Shown here: positions 1 to 5,191 of the stretch, piece by piece | How the letters are laid out: every line of letters begins with the position of its first letter | Numbering within the stretch: position 1 is the stretch's first letter | Assembly: GCA_937901265.1 (NCBI GenBank) | Contig: CALCHA010000346.1 | Coordinates: 1 to 5,191 of the forward strand | Source: an uncultured Phycisphaerales bacterium | GTDB taxonomy: Bacteria > Planctomycetota > Phycisphaerae > WQYP01 | Length of the DNA: 5,191 bases | Direction of reading: 5' to 3' | Translations under genes and position numbers: made by a program | The notes under the pieces: model-generated | Told to the model about the DNA's origin: nothing | The model's input: only the letters and a program-made list of their open reading frames with translations | The model's database searches: none

Positions 1-616
1 CCTGCGCCTGCGTGCCGATCTGCACGACCCCCTCATCCGCCGTGATCACCATGTCCTGATCGGGCAGCGCACTTTCCAGCACCGCCAGCAGCGCCCCTTT
101 CAGCGGCCCGGCGGGAATCGTGAAGGTGTGAGGGGCGTTGACGTCCACCCCCGCCTGCTCGAGCCCGCGGATGCCCAGCACGACGTTGGTGTCGGCGGCG
201 TCGGCGAGCTTGCGCGCTGCGAGCTTGAGCGATGTCTCCTTCCATGTGGCCGCCTTGATCGGTTTGGTCAGCAGCTTGCGGTCCGTTTCCACGAGCGTGA
301 CCTTGCCCACGACGGCGGGGCGGAACGGCACGGAGTGGAGACCCGCGGCGAGCGTCAGGCCGGTGCCGCCGCCACCGGTGGTGAAGGTGTCGAAGCCCTG
401 CAGGCTGGCGAAGGTCGGCTGGACGCTCATGGTGACGTAGCGATTGTCGGAAGAGGCGGCGGCCTGGACGGAGAGGGTGGCCCCGGTGGAGAGCGTGCCG
501 ACGTTGAGGGAGGTGCCAATCGCCATGCCGCCGTTCACCTGGGCGCAGAGCGTTTCGGGGCAGACTCGCAGAGCCGCCGCCATGATCGCCCCGAAGATGA
601 AAGGCATCCGCCGCAT
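1..616 (-). CDS. Exported protein with STN/secretin-N-like domain, 3' end cut by window edge
   Basis: The frame runs open from ATG at 616 to the left edge, giving 205 visible residues without a stop. The first 26 residues look like a weak signal peptide: two Arg near the start, a hydrophobic stretch FIFGAIMAAAL, and a possible cleavage after LCA. Residues 45-80 (GATLSVQ...SSDNRYVTMSVQPTFASLQGFDTF) resemble the late part of a secretin beta domain. Residues 128-203 form an STN/secretin-N-like alpha-beta unit (LKLAARKLADAADTNVVL...LEQAGV...ALLAVLESALP...VVQIGTQ). That unit aligns without gaps to the neighbouring gene at 641-1447, with about 18 identities over 57 residues by hand count. A second ATG at 607 is an alternative start; neither has a clear ribosome site, only GGTGG just upstream. 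The gene starts 24 bases after the neighbour's stop and in the same frame, so cotranscription is likely. Its exact role is unknown; a periplasmic or outer-envelope part is inferred. Confidence 0.75.
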   Translation of the reverse strand, partial: MRRMPFIFGAIMAAALRVCPETLCAQVNGGMAIGTSLNVGTLSTGATLSVQAAASSDNRYVTMSVQPTFASLQGFDTFTTGGGGTGLTLAAGLHSVPFRPAVVGKVTLVETDRKLLTKPIKAATWKETSLKLAARKLADAADTNVVLGIRGLEQAGVDVNAPHTFTIPAGPLKGALLAVLESALPDQDMVITADEGVVQIGTQAQ

Positions 617-640
617 ACCCACCGGAGGTGAGAGGCCCGA

Positions 641-1447
641 TTACATACCGACGCGGAGTGCCCCGGTGGTCGAATTGACATCGCCGCCGATCATCTCCTG
701 CACCGACTGGGGCGCGGTGACGATCAGCTTGCCGCTGAAATAACGCATGGCCGCGGGGCCACCGGCTTCCTTCCAGATTTCAGGCCGCACCACGGCGCGA
801 ATGAGTTCGGCGAGTTCCTCGCCTTTCTGGTCGGCGGTTTTGCCCTGCGTGCCGGCGTTGCTGCCCTGGTTGGTGTTCTGGAAGATGCTCTGCTGGTTGC
901 CGCCGCCACCACCGCCACTGCCGTTGTTGTTGCTCTTCGTGACGGCGTTGAGATCAAAGCTCGGCGGGCTCTGCTGCACCATATCGGGCATCACGAGGTC
1001 ATCGACAATGTAGACCTTGGTGATCATCACCTTGTCGGCCTCTTCCTGCGTGGTGATGCTGATGACGTTCTGATCGACGGTGTAGGTGAGCGGGGCCGCG
1101 GGGGAGGCCTGATCGAGAACCAGTTGCAGGGCTTTGGTAAGGGTGAGACCGCGCACGTCCAGCGAGACGGGGGCCTCGCGCTGCACGCCGGAGGCTTCGA
1201 GGGCCTTCCAGTTGACGACGATGTTCGCCCCGGAGGCATTGCGCAGGTAATCGAGGACCTTTTGCACGGAAACCTGGTCGACCTGCAGTCGTCCGAGGTT
1301 CTGGCTCAGGGCCCGTCGCGCGTTGGTGACCATGCCAGCGCTGCGGGTGTTGGGGGGAAGGGAGGTGGTGGAAGCGGTGTCGGCGGCGAACGCGGCACCA
1401 GCGGCCATGCAGGCCACGAGGAGGGAACAAACGCTTAGACGCAGCAT
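641..1447 (-). CDS. Secreted STN/secretin-N-like domain protein with Gly/Asn-rich linker
   Basis: The product has 268 residues. The start at 1447 is preferred over an ATG at 1537 because it opens directly into a signal peptide (MLRLSVCSLLVACMAAGAAFA, cleavage near residue 21) and follows a GAGGTG ribosome site five bases upstream; the longer version would put 30 uncharacteristic residues before the signal. Residues 55-150 form an STN/secretin-N-like domain (VQKVLDYLRNASGANIVVNW, then ALQLVLDQ, then VISITTQ). Residues 171-207 are a low-complexity linker with runs of Asn, Gly and Gln. Residues 211-254 (ELIRAVVRPEIW...GG...YFSGKLIVTAPQSVQEMI) resemble a tail often found in planctomycete secretin-like proteins. 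There is no secretin pore domain, so this is not a complete GspD or PilQ. Export to the periplasm or cell surface is well supported; the function is not known. It probably shares a transcript with the related gene on its left. Confidence 0.88.
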   Translation of the reverse strand: MLRLSVCSLLVACMAAGAAFAADTASTTSLPPNTRSAGMVTNARRALSQNLGRLQVDQVSVQKVLDYLRNASGANIVVNWKALEASGVQREAPVSLDVRGLTLTKALQLVLDQASPAAPLTYTVDQNVISITTQEEADKVMITKVYIVDDLVMPDMVQQSPPSFDLNAVTKSNNNGSGGGGGGNQQSIFQNTNQGSNAGTQGKTADQKGEELAELIRAVVRPEIWKEAGGPAAMRYFSGKLIVTAPQSVQEMIGGDVNSTTGALRVGM

Positions 1448-1452
1448 GGACG

Positions 1453-1458
1453 CACCTC
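1453..1458 (-). promoter_or_regulatory. Ribosome binding site GAGGTG that decides the 1447 start
   Basis: Read on the minus strand, GAGGTG lies five bases before the ATG at 1447. It is the clearest Shine-Dalgarno-like site in the window and supports starting the STN-like protein at its signal peptide, not at the upstream ATG at 1537. Confidence 0.6.
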
Positions 1459-1478
1459 TAAGAAAGGAGGCCGGGCCT

Positions 1479-1504
1479 GCCTGCGGGCCACTCGCCACGC
1501 AGGC
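1479..1504 (-). other. Hairpin in the leader of the STN-like gene
   Basis: GCCTGCG and CGCAGGC form a perfect seven-base-pair stem. Inside it, GGC/GCC can add three more pairs after one bulged base, leaving the five-base loop GAGTG. No T-tract follows on the minus strand, so it is not a textbook terminator. It lies between the candidate promoter at 1515-1543 and the ribosome site at 1453-1458, so it could be a leader structure, a transcript-stabilising hairpin, or the processed 3' end of the transporter message. The pairing is read directly; any function is inferred. Confidence 0.45.
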
Positions 1505-1514
1505 GTGTGAATCC

Positions 1515-1543
1515 ATTTTAACGGAGATTATCGGCAATGCCAG
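1515..1543 (-). promoter_or_regulatory. Candidate sigma70-type promoter for the two STN-like genes
   Basis: On the minus strand, CTGGCA (1543-1538, four of six matches to TTGACA) is followed by a 17-base spacer and TAAAAT (1520-1515, five of six matches to TATAAT). It lies in the most AT-rich part of a very GC-rich window, about 70 bases before the ATG at 1447. Transcription would begin near 1508 and leave a leader of about 60 bases that contains the hairpin at 1479-1504. GATAAT within the spacer is an alternative -10 box but has a poor -35 partner. Planctomycete promoters are poorly defined, so this is a candidate only. Confidence 0.35.
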
Positions 1544-1557
1544 AAAAAACTTCCGGC
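1539..1557 (-). other. Small hairpin downstream of the solute-binding protein gene
   Basis: GCCGGAA and TTCTGGC pair over seven positions with one G-U pair on the minus strand, around the loop GTTTT. It lies about 50 bases past the stop codon of the solute-binding protein. The T-run sits in the loop and distal arm, not after the stem, so it is a poor fit to an intrinsic terminator. It overlaps the -35 region of the candidate promoter at 1515-1543. It may help end the transporter transcript, or it may be chance. Confidence 0.25.
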
Positions 1558-1604
1558 CTGTAAACTATTCCGCCGCCTCAACGGTTGCCCGGTGCCGCGG
1601 GGAC

Positions 1605-3047
1605 TCATTTACGGCGTGCCTCCGCCGCCTGCCGCAGGGCTTCGAAGCGCGCCGCGAACTCCTGCCGCCAGTGGCTCTCCAGGCTCTTCTGGATGCGGTC
1701 CGCGTAGGGCAGCTTGGCCTCTTCCCGCGGCTTGTATTCCGCCGCCAGCGCCGCTTGTTCCGCCGCCGTCACGTCGCGGTAATCGCTGTAGACCAGGTCA
1801 CCGCCGGGGCTTACGGTACTGCTACGGAACGTCGGCAGCTTGTCGAAGGCCGCTTCGAGGTCGGGGGGATCGCCCGCCGCGATCACCGCGCGTCGCGCCG
1901 CCAGCAGGGCCGCATAATTGTCCACCAGCGCCGATTTGACGAGATCGCCCATGAACGCGCGGCGTGCGGCCGAGGCTTTCGGATCCGCCTTGAGCGCCTC
2001 CGCCTGCGCGAAGGGATTGGTGGCGTCGAACATCATGGCGGATTCATTCTTGTACAGCTCCGGCAACACGGTAAGGCGGCCCAGCACGTTCCGCCGCGGT
2101 CCGCCGGGAACGCCGGCCTTGAACACCCAGAGGCGCTGGCCGGGCGGGCTGATGACGAACTCGATGAAATGGGCCGCCAGCTCCGCATGGGGGGCACCCT
2201 TGAGCATCGCGATGGGGTCGGCATCGATGGTGGAGCCGCCCTGCGGGATAATAAATTCAACGATTTGCGGGCCGACACGTATGACGTGGTTGCGGCCATA
2301 GAAGTCGATGACGATGCCGGCGACCGCGGTCGCCGAGCCAACGTCGTCGGCCGGGTTGGACCCGTTGTCGCGCACCACGGCCGCGTTGGCGAAGTAGCGG
2401 GTGAGCAGTCCCCAGCCCTTGTCCCACCCGTATTGCACGAAGGTCATGTCGTAGCTGGTGAGCACCGAGCCGGACTTCGAGGGGTCGGCAATCGACAGAT
2501 CACCGAACCACGCAGGCTTGGCAAGATCGGCCCAGACTTTGGGCTCGGCGAGGCCCAGCTCCGTCATGCGGTCCTTATTGGCCACGATGCCGAAGTTGGA
2601 CATGGTGGCGGCGATCCACAGGTCGCCCGGGCCATGCAGCGGCGTGCCGAAGATATCCGGGGGGACCTGGTCGAGGAGGGCCTGAGGCAGGTCGGGCTTA
2701 ACGAGGAACCGCTCAAAGCGGCCGAAGGTCGCCGAGCCGCCGCCCCAGACGATGTCGAAGGTGCTGGCCGCGCCGTGGTCGTAGGCGGAGCTCAAATAGG
2801 TGGCGATGTTGCCGGTACCCCCGCCGCCGATATCGGGGTAGTTGATAGTGACGGCGGTGCCATACTTCTGCTTGTGCCAGTCGGAAAAGGCCTGTGCGAA
2901 TTCGCGGCGGATGTTGGAGCCGTGCGGGGTGACGATGTCGATGTGGGGGGTGTCCGCGTCGCTCTTGCCGCAGGCGGCGAGCGCCAGCGCCAGGAGCGTG
3001 GCCGTCGCCAGCGCGCATCCACGAAGGGTCTGTCGCAGGGCCCGCAT
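1605..3047 (-). CDS. ABC transporter extracellular solute-binding lipoprotein
   Basis: This is the substrate-capturing part of an ABC importer, 480 residues long. The N-terminus is a lipoprotein signal: Arg at positions 2, 5 and 9, a hydrophobic stretch, and lipobox LAAC with Cys26 as the lipidated residue. The mature protein begins with a beta strand (HIDIVTPHG, 35-43) and shows the layout of the FbpA/PotD-like binding proteins: a Gly-rich turn (DIGGGGTGN, 72-80), FDIVWGGG (97-104), LWIAATMSNFGIVANKDR (143-160), SIADPSKSGS (185-194), VAGIVIDFYG (242-251) and FIEFVISPPGQRLW (294-307). About 130 residues after the usual binding-protein fold end in a charged, helical tail (430-480). FbpA-like proteins are usually nearer 330-350 residues. 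Its ATG overlaps the ATPase stop by one base (TGATG), so translation is probably coupled; no separate ribosome site is evident. The substrate cannot be read from sequence; ferric iron, a polyamine or a phosphonate are possible. Confidence 0.92.
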   Translation of the reverse strand: MRALRQTLRGCALATATLLALALAACGKSDADTPHIDIVTPHGSNIRREFAQAFSDWHKQKYGTAVTINYPDIGGGGTGNIATYLSSAYDHGAASTFDIVWGGGSATFGRFERFLVKPDLPQALLDQVPPDIFGTPLHGPGDLWIAATMSNFGIVANKDRMTELGLAEPKVWADLAKPAWFGDLSIADPSKSGSVLTSYDMTFVQYGWDKGWGLLTRYFANAAVVRDNGSNPADDVGSATAVAGIVIDFYGRNHVIRVGPQIVEFIIPQGGSTIDADPIAMLKGAPHAELAAHFIEFVISPPGQRLWVFKAGVPGGPRRNVLGRLTVLPELYKNESAMMFDATNPFAQAEALKADPKASAARRAFMGDLVKSALVDNYAALLAARRAVIAAGDPPDLEAAFDKLPTFRSSTVSPGGDLVYSDYRDVTAAEQAALAAEYKPREEAKLPYADRIQKSLESHWRQEFAARFEALRQAAEARRK

Positions 3048-4174
3048 CAGGTGCCATCCGGAACAAGCATGATGTGCTCCGCGCGGACGCTGAGGACCAC
3101 CTCGTCGCCCGGTGCGGCGATGCCGCGCGGGTTGAGCTCAAAGGCCTTGATCTGCTGTCCCTCGACATCGACAAGGTGCTCGGCAATCTCGCCAAGGTAA
3201 GTCGTGTGGACGCGCCGCCCGCGAAGCTGATTGACGGTCGCCCCGAGATCCCGGTCGCCGGCGACGATCTGCACGGCCTCCGGACGAAACGCCGCCAGCA
3301 CCTTCTGCTTGGGCGCGATGGGGATCGTGATGGTGTTTTTCATGGCAAACAGCGCACCGGCCTTGGTCTTCACGGTCACGAGGTTGCCGCTGATCTGTTC
3401 GATTTCCCCGGGCAGAAAGTTCGACTCGCCGATGAAATCCGCGACGAAACGGGAGACCGGCTTGCGATAAAGGTCGGCCGGGCCGCCGGTCTGTTGCAGC
3501 TTGCCGGCGCGCATCACCGCGATGCCGTCGGCCATCGAGAGCGCTTCTTTCTGGTCATGCGTGACGTACACGGCGGTGATGCCGGTCTGCTTGACGATGC
3601 GGCGGATTTCCGTGCGCATGTCGAGCCGCAGCTTGGCGTCGAGGTTGCTCAGGGGCTCATCGAGGAGCAGACACTTGGGGCGAAACGCCAGCGCCCGCGC
3701 GAGCGCGACGCGCTGCTGTTGGCCGCCGGAAAGCTGGTTGGGCTTGCGGTTCCGCAACTGCCCCATCTGGACGAGGTTCAGGGCCTCATCAATCTGCTGG
3801 CTGCGTTTGGCACCCTTGACCCCGCGTACGTCGAGGCCGAAGCCCACGTTGTCGCCGATGGTCATGTGCGGCCAGAGCGCGTAGCTCTGAAACACCATGC
3901 CGGTGTCGCGCTGGTGCGGGGGGACATAGGTCATGTCCTTGCCGTCAAAGGCGACGCGACCCTCGGTGGGCAGGATGAAACCGGCGATCATGCGAAGCAG
4001 GGTGGTCTTGCCGCAGCCCGAGGGGCCCAGCAGAAAAAAGAGACTTCCCGCGGGAATCGTCAGCGAGACGTCGTCGACGGCGAGCGTTCCCCCGCCCGAC
4101 GCGGACCCCGGGCCGGCACTGCCCGTGCTGCCGGGAAAGCGCTTCGTCACATGCTCAATCGCAATGGTCACCAT
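3047..4174 (-). CDS. ABC transporter ATP-binding protein, FbpC/PotA/MalK-like
   Basis: This cytoplasmic ATPase powers an importer. All family motifs are intact in its 375 residues: Walker A GPSGCGKT (50-57), Q-loop VFQSYAL with Gln96, signature LSGGQQQ (148-154), Walker B LLLDEP (169-174), D-loop SNLD (176-179) and switch His206 in VTHD. Residues from about 250 to the end form a beta-rich TOBE-like regulatory region (FLPGEIEQI, AAFRPEAVQIV, TYLGEIAEHLVDVEG), as in ferric, spermidine and sugar importers. A Gly/Ser-rich insert (residues 15-29) splits the first strand from LAVDDVSL, which is unusual. The start at 4174 gives the normal MVTIAIEHVTKRF opening but has no ribosome site. The stop overlaps the start of the solute-binding lipoprotein gene, which fixes it as that protein's partner. 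No permease gene is adjacent. Specificity between iron, polyamine and other substrates cannot be settled here. Confidence 0.95.
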   Translation of the reverse strand: MVTIAIEHVTKRFPGSTGSAGPGSASGGGTLAVDDVSLTIPAGSLFFLLGPSGCGKTTLLRMIAGFILPTEGRVAFDGKDMTYVPPHQRDTGMVFQSYALWPHMTIGDNVGFGLDVRGVKGAKRSQQIDEALNLVQMGQLRNRKPNQLSGGQQQRVALARALAFRPKCLLLDEPLSNLDAKLRLDMRTEIRRIVKQTGITAVYVTHDQKEALSMADGIAVMRAGKLQQTGGPADLYRKPVSRFVADFIGESNFLPGEIEQISGNLVTVKTKAGALFAMKNTITIPIAPKQKVLAAFRPEAVQIVAGDRDLGATVNQLRGRRVHTTYLGEIAEHLVDVEGQQIKAFELNPRGIAAPGDEVVLSVRAEHIMLVPDGT

Positions 4175-4238
4175 GTCCGCAGAATACCCGCCTGCGTGTC
4201 ACGCGCCCAGCTACGCTCCGCAAACGCGTTAAGAAACC

Positions 4239-4252
4239 CCTGCGCTCGCAGG
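4239..4252 (-). terminator. Possible weak terminator after the VIT/VWA gene
   Basis: CCTGC and GCAGG form a five-base-pair stem around the loop GAGC, 24 bases after the stop at 4277. On the minus strand it is followed by GGTTTCTTAA, a short and interrupted T-tract. The placement fits an end to the VIT/VWA transcript before the transporter genes, but the stem is short and the T-tract imperfect. Confidence 0.35.
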
Positions 4253-4276
4253 AAGCGGAGGTGTGCTTTCAGCCAT

Positions 4277-5191
4277 TTACTTCGCCGCTTCTTCGACGAT
4301 GTCATAGACCGTTCCATCGAGGGCCACCGTGACATTGCTGCCCAGGGCAAAATACGCCGCCGCATTGGGGTACTTCTTAAGCAGGTCGAAGTAATCAGTG
4401 GAGCCGAAGACGACCTTCACATGTTTGGCGTCCTTGGCATCCTGGACGGTGGCGTCGGTCCACTGGTTGCCGTTGAGGAAGAAATTGCGGTCCTTGACCA
4501 TGCGGGTCTGCTGGGCGTAATTGGTGACGACACGGTAGCCCTGAACATTGGCGTCCGTCGAGGAGCCGGCCTGCCAGCCGCTGGCGGTGGAGGTGCCGAG
4601 GTTGGCGGCCGGGGGTGCCGGGGGCGACGCCGGCGCCGCCGCATTGCCAAAGATGCTGCCGCCGCCGCGGCCACCGCGGCCTCCGCGGGCCCCGCCACCG
4701 CCACCCGCGCCGCCTCCAAATCCCCCAAGGGCGGCGGACGGCGTCGCCCGCGCCAGCGCGGCGCTGTCCTGGTCGGCAAAACGTGATCGGTCCGCCGCCT
4801 GTTCCCCGGCCGCCTTCGACGCCTCGAGGTTCGACGCCGTCTGATAGTCCCGCGTGTTGACGCTGTTGGCCACCGCCTGGCCGCCACTCACCTGCTGCCT
4901 CCGCAAGCTGTCCAACGCCACGCCGGCCCGCGCCTGCGCGCCGTGATCGGCTGCCATCTCGCGCAGGCTCCGTTCCGCCAGCGGCACGTTGCGCTTCTGC
5001 TCGTCCTCAATGATCAGCATCGCCGTGTAGGGCGTCACCACGCCCCACTTCCGCGCCAAATCCACCACCTCATTTTTCACTTCCGCAGTCTCGCCATGCA
5101 GACGAATCTCATCCAGCAGGTAGCCCACCCGCCGCGTCGCCCACAGCTTGGCGATCCAATCCTTGCTCGAATCGGTGGAATCCGCGAACTC
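4277..5191 (-). CDS. C-terminal part of a VIT/von Willebrand factor A-type protein, 5' end cut by window edge
   Basis: The frame is open from the right edge (first visible residues EFADSTDSSKDWIAKLWATRR) to TAA at 4277, giving 304 residues; an in-frame GTG at 5128 is internal, not the start. Residues 12-61 (WIAKLWATRRVGYLLDEIRL, HGE, then LARKWGVVTPYTAMLI) match the helical segment that follows the VWA domain in bacterial proteins of the inter-alpha-trypsin-inhibitor heavy-chain type. Next come a polar helical region (62-150), a Gly-rich part with RGGRGG (156-178) and an Ala/Pro stretch (183-196). The C-terminal unit (about 228-300; VKDRNFFLNGNQW, VVFGSTDYFDLLKKYP, YFALGSNVTVALDGTVYDIV) resembles the end of planctomycete members. 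The VIT and VWA domains themselves lie outside the window, so the assignment rests on this tail. Such proteins are usually envelope or secreted; the partner is unknown. A 102-base gap separates it from the transporter genes. Confidence 0.85.
   Translation of the reverse strand, partial: EFADSTDSSKDWIAKLWATRRVGYLLDEIRLHGETAEVKNEVVDLARKWGVVTPYTAMLIIEDEQKRNVPLAERSLREMAADHGAQARAGVALDSLRRQQVSGGQAVANSVNTRDYQTASNLEASKAAGEQAADRSRFADQDSAALARATPSAALGGFGGGAGGGGGARGGRGGRGGGSIFGNAAAPASPPAPPAANLGTSTASGWQAGSSTDANVQGYRVVTNYAQQTRMVKDRNFFLNGNQWTDATVQDAKDAKHVKVVFGSTDYFDLLKKYPNAAAYFALGSNVTVALDGTVYDIVEEAAK

Noticed and set aside
128..743. Overlapping plus-strand frames at the left end
   Set aside because: They lie opposite the left-edge STN-like gene, which is open to the window edge, has a signal-like start and is similar to its neighbour. 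The plus-strand products are low-complexity with no domain.
1448..1537. Thirty-residue N-terminal extension of the STN-like protein from ATG at 1537
   Set aside because: It would bury the signal peptide, and it covers the hairpin and candidate promoter. The internal ATG at 1447 has a good ribosome site and a textbook signal peptide.
1323..3200. Plus-strand reading frame of 625 codons opposite the binding protein
   Set aside because: It is antisense to a clear lipoprotein binding protein with family motifs. The product is Arg/Gly/His-rich with no recognisable domain, as expected when the third positions of a GC-rich gene suppress stops on the other strand.
4636..4720. GC-rich repeat-like DNA taken as a possible CRISPR or tandem repeat array
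   Set aside because: It has no regular repeat and spacer spacing, and is explained as codons for a Gly/Arg/Ala/Pro-rich linker.
3074..4786. Plus-strand reading frame of 570 codons opposite the ATPase and VIT/VWA tail
   Set aside because: It runs across two unrelated minus-strand genes and the gap between them, and has no recognisable motif. The ATPase on the other strand has every expected motif.

Overview
This window is GC-rich and fully coding on the minus strand. It holds five genes, two of them cut by the window edges. The protein types suggest a member of the Planctomycetota, possibly a Phycisphaerae-like soil or aquatic lineage. They are a VIT/von Willebrand-type protein tail with a Gly-rich linker, and STN/secretin-N-like exported proteins with Gly/Asn linkers and the 'V-x-P-x-x-W...GG...G-x-LIVT' tail. 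This assignment rests on protein style and remembered family features, not on a marker gene, so it is only moderately secure.

In transcription order (right to left): (1) 5191-4277, the C-terminal 304 residues of a VIT/VWA-type protein whose start lies outside the window. (2) 4174-3047, a complete ABC-transporter ATPase of the FbpC/PotA/MalK type with a C-terminal TOBE-like region. (3) 3047-1605, a lipoprotein extracellular solute-binding protein, coupled to the ATPase by a TGATG stop/start overlap. (4) 1447-641, a secreted protein with an STN/secretin-N-like domain, a Gly/Asn/Gln-rich linker and a conserved tail. (5) 616-1 and beyond, a second exported protein with a related STN-like domain, cut by the left edge. 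It is easy to miss because its stop codon lies outside the window.

The ATPase and the binding protein clearly form one import system, probably for ferric iron or another small substrate of the FbpA/PotD-like group. No permease gene lies beside them, so the membrane partner must be encoded elsewhere. The two STN-like genes look like tandem relatives, perhaps parts of an envelope or secretin-like assembly, and are probably cotranscribed with a 24-base gap. A candidate sigma70-type promoter and a strong hairpin lie in the 157-base gap in front of them, which separates them from the transporter pair. A second gap of 102 bases, between the VIT/VWA gene and the ATPase, holds a small hairpin that may act as a terminator. 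No RNA genes, mobile elements or CRISPR arrays were seen. Long plus-strand reading frames across the window are GC-rich shadows of the minus-strand genes.
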